From Eubacterium sp. (lineage in GTDB: Bacteria; Bacillota; Clostridia; Lachnospirales; Lachnospiraceae), in the NCBI GenBank assembly GCA_017619835.1, contig JAFZRN010000008.1, positions 89,490 to 153,489 of the forward strand: DNA of 64,000 nucleotides, written 5' to 3'. Shown one piece after another: positions 24,271 to 34,145 of this stretch. Under the pieces are notes generated by a model. The model had not been told where the DNA came from and did no database searches. It saw nothing but the letters and a program-made list of their open reading frames with translations. Each line of letters starts with the position of its first letter. Position 1 is the first letter of the stretch. Both the position numbers and the translations under genes were made by a program.

Positions 24271-26349
24271 ATGAATGTATTCACAACGGATAAGATCCGT
24301 AACGTAGTCCTTCTTGGACATGGAGGCGCAGGAAAAACTTCGCTTGTTGAGGCGATGGCTTATCTTGCAGGCATGACTAATCGTATGGGAACAGTTGAGA
24401 ACGGAAATACGATCAGTGATTATGACAAGGAGGAGATCAAGAGAAAGATCTCTCTGAAGACCGCTGTGGTTCCGATAGTATGGGATGACTGCAAAGTCAA
24501 CATCCTTGATACTCCCGGATTCCCCGACTTTATAGGAGAGGCTGAAGAAGCTGCTGCAGTAGCTGATGCGGCAATCATCGTTATCTCCGGCAAGACCGGA
24601 ATCGAGGCCGGTACAAGACGTGCATGGGAGCTTTGCGAAAAGAGAAATCTCCCCAGAATGTTCTTCGTAACGGATATGGATATCGATAAAGCAAGCTTCC
24701 GTGACGTAGTTCAGTCACTTCAGGATATGTACGGCAAGAGAATTGCTCCGTTCCACCTTCCCATCAGAGAGAACGAGCAGTTTGTTGGCTATGTAAATGT
24801 TATCCAGCAGAAAGCTAAGCGCTGGAATGACAAGGGTACGGTAGATAAGTTTGATGTTCCCGAGTATTCTCAGGAAAATCTCAATATCTGCAGAGACGCT
24901 CTTGTTGAGGCAGTTGCCGAGACAAGTGAAGAGTTCATGGAGAGATTCTTCGACGGCGGCGAGTTCTCAGAGGATGAGATCCGTCAGGCACTTCGTGTAA
25001 GTGTTCACGATGGCTCCATAGTTCCCGTACTCATGGGATCAAATACTCTCGCAAGAGGTATGTTCACTCTGATGGTTGATATCATCAAGTACTTCCCGAG
25101 CCCTGATAAATGTAAATGTGCCGGCATCAATACTATCAACAACGAAGTATTTGAGGCTGATTATGATTTCTCAAAGCCGAAATCAGCTTACATTTTCAAG
25201 ACTATAGCCGATCCGTATATTGGTAAATATTCTCTGATCAAGGTAAATTCAGGTGTGCTTAAACCTGACGATGTGCTTTATAACTATCATCGTGACGCAG
25301 AAGAAAGACTCGGCAAGCTGTATGTTATCTGCGGAAGCAAGGTAGAAGAAGTTAAGGAGCTTCATGCAGGTGATATCGGAGCTCTCGCTAAGCTTGCAGT
25401 GAGCCAGACCACCGATTCACTTTCAACAAAGAAGAACCCTATAACCTATATCCGTACACCGATCTCAAAGCCTTACGTTTACAGACGTTACAGAGCTGTT
25501 AAGAAGGGTGACGAGGATAAGATCTCACAGGCACTTTCAAAGCTGCTTATGGAAGACCTTACTCTTGAGACCGTAAATGACGGCGCAAACGGCCAGACAC
25601 TTCTTTACGGAATCAGTGAGCAGCATCTTGATACAGTAAGATGCATCCTTGAATCCAGATATAAGGTTGAGATGGAACTCTTAAGACCTAGGATCGCATT
25701 TAAAGAGACCATAACCAAGAAGGTTGATACAGAATACAAGTATAAGAAGCAGTCCGGCGGACATGGTCAGTATGGTCACGTTAAGATCACTATGGAGCCT
25801 CTTGGCGATACAGATACACCTTATGTGTTCGAGCAGATAGTAGTCGGCGGTGCAGTTCCGAAGAATTACTTCCCTGCAGTTGAAAAGGGTATTGACGAAG
25901 CCGTAAAGGCAGGCCCTCTTGCCAAGTATCCGGTTACAGGCGTAAAGGTAGTTCTCTATGATGGTAGCTATCACCCTGTTGATTCTTCCGAGCTTGCATT
26001 CAAGGTTGCTACAAAGCAGGCCTTTGTAAATGGCTTCATGGACGCAAGACCCGTACTTCTCGAGCCTATCGCTTCCCTTAAGGTTGTTGTACCGAGTGAG
26101 TTCACCGGTGATGTAATGGGCGATCTTAATAAGAGAAGAGCAAGAGTTAACGGAATGAATCCTCTTGATAACGGATATCAGGAAGTTCTTGCAGACATTC
26201 CTTATCTTGAGCTTTATGAGTATGATACAAAACTCTTCTCGATGACGAGAGGAAGCGGTGTATTCTCATACGAGTTCGCAAGATATGAGCAGGCACCCGA
26301 TGAGGTAGCTAAGAAAGAAATAGCAGAAGCAAACAAAGACAAAGAATAG
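24271..26349 (+). CDS. EF-G-like translational GTPase paralogue
   Basis: A 692-residue protein collinear with elongation factor G: G domain (P-loop GHGGAGKTS at about residues 16-24, DTPGFPDF near 77), domain II, domain III, domain IV (KKQSGGHGQYGHVKI near 490) and domain V. It differs from canonical FusA at key sites. The switch-I region reads DYDKEEIKRKISLK, DTPGH is DTPGF, and the guanine-specificity motif NKxD is TDMD (134-137). This places it in the EF-G-II/FusA2-like branch, whose translocation role is uncertain. The ATG follows GAGGAGG. It is unlikely to be the sole EF-G. It is transcribed alone or with glgC. Confidence 0.85.
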   Translation: MNVFTTDKIRNVVLLGHGGAGKTSLVEAMAYLAGMTNRMGTVENGNTISDYDKEEIKRKISLKTAVVPIVWDDCKVNILDTPGFPDFIGEAEEAAAVADAAIIVISGKTGIEAGTRRAWELCEKRNLPRMFFVTDMDIDKASFRDVVQSLQDMYGKRIAPFHLPIRENEQFVGYVNVIQQKAKRWNDKGTVDKFDVPEYSQENLNICRDALVEAVAETSEEFMERFFDGGEFSEDEIRQALRVSVHDGSIVPVLMGSNTLARGMFTLMVDIIKYFPSPDKCKCAGINTINNEVFEADYDFSKPKSAYIFKTIADPYIGKYSLIKVNSGVLKPDDVLYNYHRDAEERLGKLYVICGSKVEEVKELHAGDIGALAKLAVSQTTDSLSTKKNPITYIRTPISKPYVYRRYRAVKKGDEDKISQALSKLLMEDLTLETVNDGANGQTLLYGISEQHLDTVRCILESRYKVEMELLRPRIAFKETITKKVDTEYKYKKQSGGHGQYGHVKITMEPLGDTDTPYVFEQIVVGGAVPKNYFPAVEKGIDEAVKAGPLAKYPVTGVKVVLYDGSYHPVDSSELAFKVATKQAFVNGFMDARPVLLEPIASLKVVVPSEFTGDVMGDLNKRRARVNGMNPLDNGYQEVLADIPYLELYEYDTKLFSMTRGSGVFSYEFARYEQAPDEVAKKEIAEANKDKE

Positions 26350-26380
26350 TGATTTTATGTTTCATTAATCAGTCATTAGT

Positions 26381-26388
26381 GGTATAAT
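26381..26388 (+). promoter_or_regulatory. Extended -10 promoter before glgC
   Basis: TGGTATAAT (TG at 26380-26381, -10 box at 26383-26388) is an extended -10 element 46 nt before the glgC start. No good -35 is visible, which fits an extended -10 promoter. Confidence 0.5.
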
Positions 26389-26433
26389 TAAGTAGACTTG
26401 TAACATATGATTTTGCATTAAAGGAGTGACAAT

Positions 26434-27705
26434 ATGGTTAAGAAGGAAATGATCGCAATGCTTCTTGCTGGTGGCCAGGGCTCGCGTCTTGGTGTTCTTA
26501 CCTCAAAGCTTGCAAAACCTGCAGTTGCTTTCGGTGGAAAGTACAAAATCATAGACTTCCCGCTCAGTAACTGTATCAATTCTGGTATTGATACCGTAGG
26601 TGTGCTTACACAGTACAGGCCTCTTCGTTTGAATCAGCATATCGGTATTGGTATGCCCTGGGATTTGGACAGGAATTTCGGAGGCGTTACGGTTCTTCCA
26701 CCATATGAGAGTTCAGATAATGCATCCTGGTATACCGGCACGGCAAATGCCATATATCAGAATCTGGAATTCATGGAATACTATAATCCTGATTATGTGC
26801 TCATCCTTTCAGGAGATCATATATACAAAATGGATTATGAGGTAATGCTTGATTTTCATAAGAGCTCTCATGCAGATGTAACTATTGCAACCTATCAGGT
26901 TCCGATGGAAGAGGCTAGTAGATTCGGCGTTGTCATTACTGATGATAATAATGTAATCCAGGAGTTCGAGGAGAAACCCGAGCATCCGAGAAGCAATAAA
27001 GCTTCAATGGGTATCTACATATTCAACTGGAAGCTTCTGAAGGATAAGCTTATTGAGATGAAGGACACACCTTCATGCGACTTCGGTAAGCACGTTATCC
27101 CTTCATGTCATGCTGAAGGAAAGAAGATAGTAGCTTATGATTATAAGGGCTATTGGAAGGATGTAGGAACTCTCGGATCATATTGGGAGTCCAATATGGA
27201 GCTTGTGGATATCATTCCCGAATTTAACCTCTATGAGGAATTCTGGAGAATCTATACCAAGAGTGATAATCTTCCGCCTCAGTATATTGCACCCGGCAGC
27301 AACGTTATCAAAAGTATTATTGGAGAAGGTACTGAAATATATGGAAATGTCGAGAAATCCGTTATCGGATCGGCAGTCCGCATCGGTAAGGGTGCTGTTG
27401 TAAAGGATTCCATCATCATGAACAATGTTGAGATTGGTGACGGAGCCGTGATCGATAAAGCAATACTCGCTGAAGGTGTTAAGATCGGTAAGAATGCCGT
27501 TCTTGGTGTAGGTGAGCCTGCAGAGAATGACTATAAGCCTGCAGTCTACGCATTTGACCTTGTAACTATAGGAGAGAATTCTATTGTTCCGGAAAATGTA
27601 AAGATTGGAAAGAACACTGCTATTCTCGGAGAGACCACTTTGGAGGATTATCCCGGAGGAGAACTTCCAAGCGGCGGATCTATAATCAGAGAGGCAGGTG
27701 AGTAA
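26434..27705 (+). CDS. glgC: Glucose-1-phosphate adenylyltransferase, catalytic subunit
   Basis: A 423-residue ADP-glucose pyrophosphorylase that makes ADP-glucose from ATP and glucose-1-phosphate, the committed step of glycogen synthesis. The N-terminal nucleotidyltransferase domain begins [22 protein letters not shown], with [11 protein letters not shown] near 48, [10 protein letters not shown] near 128 and EEKPEHPRS near 178. The C-terminal part has left-handed beta-helix hexapeptide repeats (from about 290). It overlaps glgD by 8 nt, giving a heteromeric GlgC-GlgD enzyme as in Bacillus and Geobacillus. It is expressed from the extended -10 promoter at 26383. Confidence 0.96.
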   Translation: MVKKEMIAMLLAGGQGSRLGVLTSKLAKPAVAFGGKYKIIDFPLSNCINSGIDTVGVLTQYRPLRLNQHIGIGMPWDLDRNFGGVTVLPPYESSDNASWYTGTANAIYQNLEFMEYYNPDYVLILSGDHIYKMDYEVMLDFHKSSHADVTIATYQVPMEEASRFGVVITDDNNVIQEFEEKPEHPRSNKASMGIYIFNWKLLKDKLIEMKDTPSCDFGKHVIPSCHAEGKKIVAYDYKGYWKDVGTLGSYWESNMELVDIIPEFNLYEEFWRIYTKSDNLPPQYIAPGSNVIKSIIGEGTEIYGNVEKSVIGSAVRIGKGAVVKDSIIMNNVEIGDGAVIDKAILAEGVKIGKNAVLGVGEPAENDYKPAVYAFDLVTIGENSIVPENVKIGKNTAILGETTLEDYPGGELPSGGSIIREAGE

Positions 27706-28831
27706 GATGAGAGCTATAGGAATTATTCTGGCAGGTGGTAACAGCAGCAGAATGGGCGATCTCTCGGCAAAGCGTGCTACGGCAGCTATGCCTATGGCAG
27801 GATGCTACAGAGCGATTGATTTCTCACTTTCAAATATGTCTAATTCACATATTCAGAAGGTGGCTGTGTACACACAGTATAACTCAAGATCCCTTAATGA
27901 ACATCTTAATTCATCCAAGTGGTGGGATTTTGGCAGAAAACAGGGTGGACTGTATATATTCACTCCTACTATAACGGCAACGAACAGCTATTGGTATAAG
28001 GGTACCGCCGATGCACTGTATCAGAACATCGGATTCCTGAAAGATGCTCACGAGCCATATGTGGTTATCGCATCCGGTGACGGAGTATACAAGATGGATT
28101 ACAACAAGGTACTTGAGGACCACATATCCAAGAATGCCGATATAACCATTGTAACCAAAGAAATCAGAGCAGATGAGGACGACATCTCAAGATTCGGAGT
28201 AGTGAAGGTTGGAGAAAACGGCCGTGTACTCGATTTTGAAGAGAAGCCTCTGGTTGCTGAAACATCTACCGCATCCATAGGGGTGTATGTGGTAAGACGT
28301 CGTCAGCTGATTGAACTTCTTGAGACATGTGCTTCAGAAGGAAGAACAGACTTTGTTAAGGATATTCTTATCAGATATAAGAATGTAAAGAGGATCAATG
28401 CTTACAGTCTTGATTCATACTGGAGAAATATCGGATCCATCGATTCATATTTCAGGACCAATATGGATTTCCTTAAGTCTGAGGTTAGAGATCATTTCTT
28501 CCGTACAACACCGGGAGTTTATACAAAGGTTGAGGATCTTCCTCCTGCAAAGTTTAACGGAGAAGCTGTTACATCAAATTCGCTTATCGCAAGCGGATGT
28601 ATCATAAACGGATCTGTTGAAAATTCAGTTTTGTTCAAGAAGGTCTATGTAGGTAATAACTGTGTAATAAAGAACTCGATCATCTTGAATGATGTACATA
28701 TCGGTGATAACTGCTACATCGAGAATTGTATTGTAGAAAGCAGAGATACAATTAAGGCCAATACAGTTCATACCGGTGAAGCATCTAATCCAAAGATAGT
28801 AATCGAGAAGAGCTTTAGATATACACTGTAG
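27698..28831 (+). CDS. glgD: Glucose-1-phosphate adenylyltransferase, GlgD subunit
   Basis: A 377-residue GlgC paralogue that forms the regulatory or enhancing subunit of ADP-glucose pyrophosphorylase in Firmicutes. It keeps the nucleotidyltransferase fold ([37 protein letters not shown] near 127) and a shorter beta-helix tail ([15 protein letters not shown] near 298). The SGDG in place of the SGDH of GlgC is typical of the weakly active subunit. The start overlaps the glgC end. The next gene, spoVG, begins 24 nt downstream. Confidence 0.95.
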   Translation: MSKMRAIGIILAGGNSSRMGDLSAKRATAAMPMAGCYRAIDFSLSNMSNSHIQKVAVYTQYNSRSLNEHLNSSKWWDFGRKQGGLYIFTPTITATNSYWYKGTADALYQNIGFLKDAHEPYVVIASGDGVYKMDYNKVLEDHISKNADITIVTKEIRADEDDISRFGVVKVGENGRVLDFEEKPLVAETSTASIGVYVVRRRQLIELLETCASEGRTDFVKDILIRYKNVKRINAYSLDSYWRNIGSIDSYFRTNMDFLKSEVRDHFFRTTPGVYTKVEDLPPAKFNGEAVTSNSLIASGCIINGSVENSVLFKKVYVGNNCVIKNSIILNDVHIGDNCYIENCIVESRDTIKANTVHTGEASNPKIVIEKSFRYTL

Positions 28832-28855
28832 ATTTGTTTTTGGAGGGTCACATAT

Positions 28856-29128
28856 ATGGAAATCACAGATGTAAGAGTAAGAAGAGTTACCAAAGAAGGT
28901 AAAATGAAGGCAGTTGTTTCTATAACTATCGATAACGAGTTCGTTATCCATGATATCAAGGTTATAGAAGGTGAGAAGGGACTGTTCATTGCTATGCCGA
29001 GCCGCAAATCTTCGGACGGTGAGTATAGGGATATTGCACATCCTATCAATTCCGATACCAGGAAGAAGATTCAGGAGCTTATCCTTGAAAAGTACGCAGA
29101 GACACCTGAAGAGGAGCCATCATTCTAG
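28856..29128 (+). CDS. spoVG: Septation/sporulation regulator SpoVG
   Basis: A 90-residue SpoVG protein, a small RNA- and DNA-binding regulator of cell division, envelope and virulence genes in Firmicutes. It opens with [11 protein letters not shown], has the family core [25 protein letters not shown] (residues 31-55) and ends in a helical segment ([13 protein letters not shown]). The ATG follows TTTGGAGGGTC. In many Firmicutes spoVG precedes glmU, as here. Its message ends at the terminator 29163-29190. Confidence 0.96.
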   Translation: MEITDVRVRRVTKEGKMKAVVSITIDNEFVIHDIKVIEGEKGLFIAMPSRKSSDGEYRDIAHPINSDTRKKIQELILEKYAETPEEEPSF

Positions 29129-29162
29129 AGAGGCTTGGTATGTTACAACTTAATAGATAAGA

Positions 29163-29190
29163 AAGAGGCAGGAAAGAATCCTGCCTTTTT
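29163..29190 (+). terminator. Rho-independent terminator after spoVG
   Basis: The arms AGGCAGGA (29166-29173) and TCCTGCCT (29179-29186), with a 5-nt loop, are followed by TTTTTC. The stem is flanked by A-rich sequence upstream, so it may act in both directions. Confidence 0.88.
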
Positions 29191-29216
29191 CTTATTTTAC
29201 GAGCTTTATAAACAGC

Positions 29217-29245
29217 TTGTAAATTATCCTTTCTTCTGTTATATT
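29217..29245 (+). promoter_or_regulatory. Promoter of the glmU-pth-mfd transcript
   Basis: TTGTAA at 29217-29222 and TATATT at 29240-29245 are exactly 17 nt apart, about 50 nt before the glmU start and just after the spoVG terminator. Confidence 0.6.
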
Positions 29246-29296
29246 AGGTTAGCTGTATAAATCAGCGCATAAATGCATGTTTAGAAGGAGTACATC

Positions 29297-30040
29297 ATGG
29301 ATAAGTTTAAAGCGGTTATTCTTGCGGCCGGAAAGGGTACGCGTATGGAGTCAGACCTTCCCAAGGTTCTGCACAAGGTATGTGACCAGACCATGGTTCA
29401 TTATACCATCGCAGCAGCTAAGGAGGCCGGAGCTACAGATGTAATCGTTATAGTAGGCTATCAGGGGCAGCTTGTTAAAAGAGAGATCATCGACTACGTG
29501 GAATATGCGGAGCAGCATGAACAGCTTGGAACAGGACACGCAGTAATGTGTGCAAAGGACAAGATCGGAACAGAGGGTGACACTGTGATCCTCTGCGGTG
29601 ACACACCTCTTATTACGGCAGAAACAATAAAGAAGCTTCGTGAAAAGCATAAGCATGAATCTAACGGAGTTACCGTTCTTTCGGCAATAATAGATGATCC
29701 TACGGGATACGGACGTATCATAAGAGATGCTGACGGAAACTTCCTTAAGATAACAGAGCATAAGGACTGTACAGAGGAAGAGCTTAAGGTAAATGAGATC
29801 AATTCCGGAATGTATGTCTTTAATTCGGAGGCACTTTCCTTCAGCCTTGATAAGCTTACCAATGATAATGCTCAGGGAGAATATTACCTGACAGATACAG
29901 TTCAGATAATAAAGAGTACCGGTCTTAAGGTTAATGCCATGCCGGTAGATGATGTAACCGAGATCCTCGGAGTCAATACCAAGGCACAGCTTGCCGAGGC
30001 CGAGGCGATAATGAAACAGAGATTGGGAATAGAAGAATAA
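29297..30040 (+). CDS. GlmU-type N-acetylglucosamine-1-phosphate uridyltransferase (N-domain only)
   Basis: A 247-residue sugar nucleotidyltransferase that matches the first domain of GlmU. It opens FKAVILAAGKGTRMESDLPKVLHKV, has QLGTGHAV near 75, ILCGDTPL near 97, GYGRIIRD near 135, NEINSGMYVF near 165 and NAQGEYYLTD near 193. It ends at residue 247 with no left-handed beta-helix acetyltransferase domain, which in bifunctional GlmU (about 455 residues) acetylates glucosamine-1-phosphate. Either the acetylation is done by another enzyme or the full GlmU is elsewhere. The stop is followed at once by pth (no gap), so this is a natural end and not a frameshift. It lies in the spoVG-glmU-pth-mfd neighbourhood. 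Confidence 0.85.
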   Translation: MDKFKAVILAAGKGTRMESDLPKVLHKVCDQTMVHYTIAAAKEAGATDVIVIVGYQGQLVKREIIDYVEYAEQHEQLGTGHAVMCAKDKIGTEGDTVILCGDTPLITAETIKKLREKHKHESNGVTVLSAIIDDPTGYGRIIRDADGNFLKITEHKDCTEEELKVNEINSGMYVFNSEALSFSLDKLTNDNAQGEYYLTDTVQIIKSTGLKVNAMPVDDVTEILGVNTKAQLAEAEAIMKQRLGIEE

Positions 30041-30598
30041 ATGAAGATAATAGTCGGGCTTGGCAATCCGGGACTTAAGTATGCGGGAAGCCGTCACAAT
30101 ATGGGCTTTTCCGCGATCACTGCTCTCTCGGACAAGCATGGGATCAAACTGAATAAGAAGGAACTGAAATCCATCACCGGCCACGGCTTTATCGAAGGAG
30201 AGAAGGTTGTGCTGGCAGAACCTCAGACCTATATGAATCTGAGCGGTGAGGCAGTACGTGCTCTCATAGATTTTTACAAATGTACCGCAGAGGATCTCAT
30301 TATCATTTATGATGATGCGGATATCGATGTGGGCAGGATACGTATCAGAAAGCAGGGCAGTGCAGGTGGCCATAATGGTATCAAGAATATAATCGAGCAC
30401 CTGGGCACCGATACATTTGACCGTATCAAGATAGGTATCGGAAAGAGACCCGATGAATGGGAAATGATGGACTATGTTCTGTCTCGTCCTGCAAAAGAGG
30501 ATCTTCCCACTATCAGGGATGCAGTAAACAGGGCGGCCGATGCCGTAAGTGAGATAATAAGGTCAGATGCCGATTCGGCAATGAACCTTTACAATTAG
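30041..30598 (+). CDS. pth: Peptidyl-tRNA hydrolase
   Basis: A 185-residue bacterial Pth, which releases tRNA from prematurely dropped peptidyl-tRNA. Hallmarks are VGLGNPGLKYAGSRHNMGF at residues 4-22 (catalytic His near 19), PQTYMNLSGEAV near 64, IYDDADIDVGRIRIRKQGSAGGHNGIKNI near 88-116 (catalytic Asp and the GGHNG loop) and FDRIKIGIGKRP near 126. It begins immediately after the glmU-like stop and is 36 nt before mfd, so the three form one transcript. Confidence 0.96.
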   Translation: MKIIVGLGNPGLKYAGSRHNMGFSAITALSDKHGIKLNKKELKSITGHGFIEGEKVVLAEPQTYMNLSGEAVRALIDFYKCTAEDLIIIYDDADIDVGRIRIRKQGSAGGHNGIKNIIEHLGTDTFDRIKIGIGKRPDEWEMMDYVLSRPAKEDLPTIRDAVNRAADAVSEIIRSDADSAMNLYN

Positions 30599-30634
30599 CA
30601 ATATATAAACCTGAAGATTCTTATCAGAGGAGAT

Positions 30635-33600
30635 ATGGAAACACTTAAAAAAGCATTTTCGGAGGTGTCCGTTCTCGGTACACTGGATAAGGACCTTTGT
30701 CCCGCTAATCTGTGGGGCATTACGAGAAGTGCAAGGCCGCTTGCGGCAGAGTCGATAAGAGGTGACAGCAAGTTTGCCCTTATCATCACCTATGATGCGG
30801 CAAGAGCCGAAAAGATTTATGCGGATTACAAGTTTTATGATAAGGATGTATATCTTTATCCCGCTAAGGATGCACTTTTTTATTACGCAGATGTACATGG
30901 GAATCTGACATCAACGAAGCGGCTGGAGATTCTGAAAAGAATATATAAGGAAGAACCGACGGTGATCATAACCACCATTGACGGTGTCATGGATAAGCTT
31001 CCGGATATGATCTACTTTAAGCGTCATGCCTTTACCCTTGAGGTTGGGCAGGAGGCTGAGTTAAAGGATATCACGGCAAAGCTTACGATGCTGGGTTATG
31101 AGAATACTGCGATTGTTGAAAGAAGAGGGCAGTTTTCCGTAAGGGGAGGTATACTTGATATATACCCCCTGACGGAAGAGTGCCCTTGTCGTGTTGAGTT
31201 TTTCGGAGATGAGATCGATTCGATCCGCTTCTTTGATGAAGGCTCTCAGCGTTCCATAGAAAAGATCGATTCCTTCGAAGTCCTGCCCGCAACCGAATAT
31301 GTCCTGAGTCAGGAAAGAACGAGCAGGGGAATAAAAAAGATTGAAGAAGAGACTGAAAAGGTGGCCGGCGCATTTAAAAAGAACTTTAAGACAGAATGCT
31401 ATGCAAGGCTGACCTCATATATAAGACATATCAAGGAAGAGGTAACGGAGTATAACTCAACCTCGGGACTTGATAACTTTGTGGATTATTTCTTCGGGAC
31501 CACAGTTTCCTTCACGGACTATCTTCCGGAAGGAACACCCGTTTTCGTTGATGAACCGGCGCATGTATTGGAGCGTGCCGTGGGCTATGCCAAGGAATTC
31601 GCCATATCCATGGAAGCAAGGATCGAGAGTGGATATATCCTTCCCGGTCAGGCAGGTGTTCTTTATACTGCCGAAGAGACAGTGGCAAGGCTTTCCATGA
31701 TGAAGCTTTTCATGTTTTCCGAATTCTACCGTAAGGAGCCGGAGTGGAACGAGAAAAGCTCATATCATATAGAGGCAAAAAGAACAGAGGACTATCTCGG
31801 TAATACCGACAGGCTTATTAAGGATATTAAAAAATGGCGTTCTGACGATTATCGTATCGTCATAGTTTCTCCCTCCAGAACGAGAGCAAAAAGAATAGCC
31901 GATTCATTTATGGAAGAAGGGCTTCCTGCATTCTTCTCGGAAAACAGATCGAGAGAACTTAATGCAAGGGAGGTAATGGTCACCACCGGCAATCTTCCCG
32001 AGGGCTGGATCATTCCCGAAGCTAAAGAGGTTCTTATAAGCGAAGGCGAGATCTTCGGCAAGGATAAGGATGCAAAGAAGAAGAGACTTCCCAAGAAATA
32101 CGAGGGTGAACGTTTCAACACTCTTGATGAGATCGGAGTCGGAGATTACGTGGTTCATGAGCGTCACGGAATCGGAATCTATAAAGGAATAGAAAAGGTA
32201 AAGACCTCTGACGGAAGAGTCAGGGATTATATCAATATCGATTATGCCGGCGGCGGAAGGCTCTTCATCCCCGTTGAGCAGCTCAGTCTTATCGGCAAAT
32301 ATTCGAGCAAGGATTCACGTCCCCCGAAGCTTAATAAGCTGGGCGGCGAAACCTGGAATAAGACCAGGAGCAGAGTTAAGACTCATATAGATGATCTGGC
32401 TGACGAGCTGATAAAACTCTACGCGATAAGATCAAGCAAAAAGGGCTACAGCTTTTCCGAGGATACCGTATGGCAGAGAGAGTTCGAGGAGCTTTTCCCC
32501 TATACGGAAACACCCGACCAGATACATGCCATCGAGGATACAAAGCGTGACATGGAAAGCGATAAGATAATGGACAGGCTTATCTGCGGAGATGTGGGCT
32601 TCGGCAAGACCGAGGTGGCGATAAGAGCGGCATTTAAGGCAGTCCAGGACGGAAAGCAGGTGGCTTATCTCGTGCCGACCACTATCCTTGCAGAACAGCA
32701 TTTCCAGACCTTCGAAGACAGAATGAAGGGATATCCGATAAATGTGAGGATGCTTTCGAGATTCTGTTCCACGAAGGAAAAGAAGGAAATCCTTGAGGGA
32801 CTTAAAAAGGGCTCTGTGGATATCGTCATCGGAACCCATAGACTGCTTTCGAAGGATGTAGGCTACAAGTCGCTCGGACTTCTCATAATCGATGAGGAAC
32901 AGAGATTCGGTGTCAAACATAAGGAGACTATCAAACAGCTGAAGAATACTGTGGACGTTCTTACGCTTACCGCAACACCTATTCCGAGAACGCTTCATAT
33001 GAGCCTTATCGGTATCAGGGACATGAGTCTTCTTGAGGAGCCTCCCGTGGACAGACGCCCTATCCAGACCTATGTCATGGAATACGACAGGGAGATCGTT
33101 AAAGAAGCCGTAAGCCGTGAGCTGGCAAGAGGCGGCCAGGTCTACTATGTTTATAACAGGGTTGATGATATATCAAGGATAACCTTAGAACTTCGCCAGC
33201 TCCTTCCCGATGCGACGATAGAATTCGCACACGGAAAGATGAACGGCCGTGAGCTCGAAGATATCATGCATTCCTTTATCGCAAAAGAGATAGATGTCCT
33301 GGTTTCGACCACGATAATCGAGACCGGTCTTGATATCCCGAACGTTAATACGATAATCATCCATAATGCGGATAATTTCGGACTCGCCCAGCTTTATCAG
33401 CTGAGAGGACGTGTCGGAAGAAGTGACAGATCCAGCTATGCCTTTCTTATGTACCGTAGGGATAAAGTAATAAGAGAGGTTGCCGAAAAGAGGCTTTCCG
33501 CGATCAGAGAGTTTACAGAACTGGGTTCCGGTTATAAAATATCCATGAAGGATCTGGAGATAAGAGGAGCGGGAAATCTTCTTGGCTCTAGTCAGTCGGG

Positions 33601-34144
33601 TCATATGGAGGAGATAGGATATGACCTCTATGTGAAGCTCCTTAATAAGTCGATCCGTTCAAAACTCGGAGAGACCGAGGAAGCTGATTTTGATACTTCG
33701 GTCGATATTCCGGTGGATGCATTCATCCCTGATGAATATGTAAGAAACGAGTATCTTAAGCTCGAGCTCTACAAGAGGATATCTCATGTGGAAAATGAAG
33801 AGGATACGGATGATATCCTTATGGAGATAGAGGACAGATTCGGAAATGTTCCGAAAGCGGTCCATGCGCTTCTTGAGGTTGCGCTTATCAGAGCCGATGC
33901 GCACAGGGCATATCTTTCCGCAATCAGGTATAGAGACGGCTGGGCTTACTATATAATCCAGGATACCTCGAAGTATCAGGTTGAGAAGATTGATGCCTTC
34001 ATAAAGAAGTATAAGGGCGATATGCGCATTGTTGCCACAAAAGAATCCGGATTTTCCGTAAAAACTTCGAGCCTGATCCAGGAAAATATGTTAAAATCCA
34101 TAAGGGACACTATAAAAGACATTTATGAAACTCTGGTAAAGTAA
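30635..34144 (+). CDS. mfd: Transcription-repair coupling factor Mfd
   Basis: A 1169-residue ATP-dependent DNA translocase that removes stalled RNA polymerase and recruits UvrA. Domains in order: a UvrB-like N-terminal module (RRGQFSVRGGILDIYPLTEE near 165); the RNA-polymerase interaction domain (IGVGDYVVHERHGIGIYKGIE near 500); the RecG-like helicase core with Walker A (GDVGFGKTEVAI near 655), DEEQ box (IIDEEQRFGVKHKE near 753), TATPIPRTLHMSL near 782 and motif VI region QLRGRVGRSDRSSYAF near 925; then the C-terminal TRCF domain (from about 1005). The length is normal. It is the third gene of the glmU-pth-mfd transcript, followed 1 nt later by a foldase gene. Confidence 0.97.
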   Translation: METLKKAFSEVSVLGTLDKDLCPANLWGITRSARPLAAESIRGDSKFALIITYDAARAEKIYADYKFYDKDVYLYPAKDALFYYADVHGNLTSTKRLEILKRIYKEEPTVIITTIDGVMDKLPDMIYFKRHAFTLEVGQEAELKDITAKLTMLGYENTAIVERRGQFSVRGGILDIYPLTEECPCRVEFFGDEIDSIRFFDEGSQRSIEKIDSFEVLPATEYVLSQERTSRGIKKIEEETEKVAGAFKKNFKTECYARLTSYIRHIKEEVTEYNSTSGLDNFVDYFFGTTVSFTDYLPEGTPVFVDEPAHVLERAVGYAKEFAISMEARIESGYILPGQAGVLYTAEETVARLSMMKLFMFSEFYRKEPEWNEKSSYHIEAKRTEDYLGNTDRLIKDIKKWRSDDYRIVIVSPSRTRAKRIADSFMEEGLPAFFSENRSRELNAREVMVTTGNLPEGWIIPEAKEVLISEGEIFGKDKDAKKKRLPKKYEGERFNTLDEIGVGDYVVHERHGIGIYKGIEKVKTSDGRVRDYINIDYAGGGRLFIPVEQLSLIGKYSSKDSRPPKLNKLGGETWNKTRSRVKTHIDDLADELIKLYAIRSSKKGYSFSEDTVWQREFEELFPYTETPDQIHAIEDTKRDMESDKIMDRLICGDVGFGKTEVAIRAAFKAVQDGKQVAYLVPTTILAEQHFQTFEDRMKGYPINVRMLSRFCSTKEKKEILEGLKKGSVDIVIGTHRLLSKDVGYKSLGLLIIDEEQRFGVKHKETIKQLKNTVDVLTLTATPIPRTLHMSLIGIRDMSLLEEPPVDRRPIQTYVMEYDREIVKEAVSRELARGGQVYYVYNRVDDISRITLELRQLLPDATIEFAHGKMNGRELEDIMHSFIAKEIDVLVSTTIIETGLDIPNVNTIIIHNADNFGLAQLYQLRGRVGRSDRSSYAFLMYRRDKVIREVAEKRLSAIREFTELGSGYKISMKDLEIRGAGNLLGSSQSGHMEEIGYDLYVKLLNKSIRSKLGETEEADFDTSVDIPVDAFIPDEYVRNEYLKLELYKRISHVENEEDTDDILMEIEDRFGNVPKAVHALLEVALIRADAHRAYLSAIRYRDGWAYYIIQDTSKYQVEKIDAFIKKYKGDMRIVATKESGFSVKTSSLIQENMLKSIRDTIKDIYETLVK

Positions 34145-34145
34145 A

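Noticed and set aside
29351-30400. Long open frame on the minus strand (349 codons) antisense to glmU and pth
   Set aside because: It lies fully opposite two well-recognised genes, is Cys/Tyr/Leu-rich without any family motif, and has no ribosome site or promoter.
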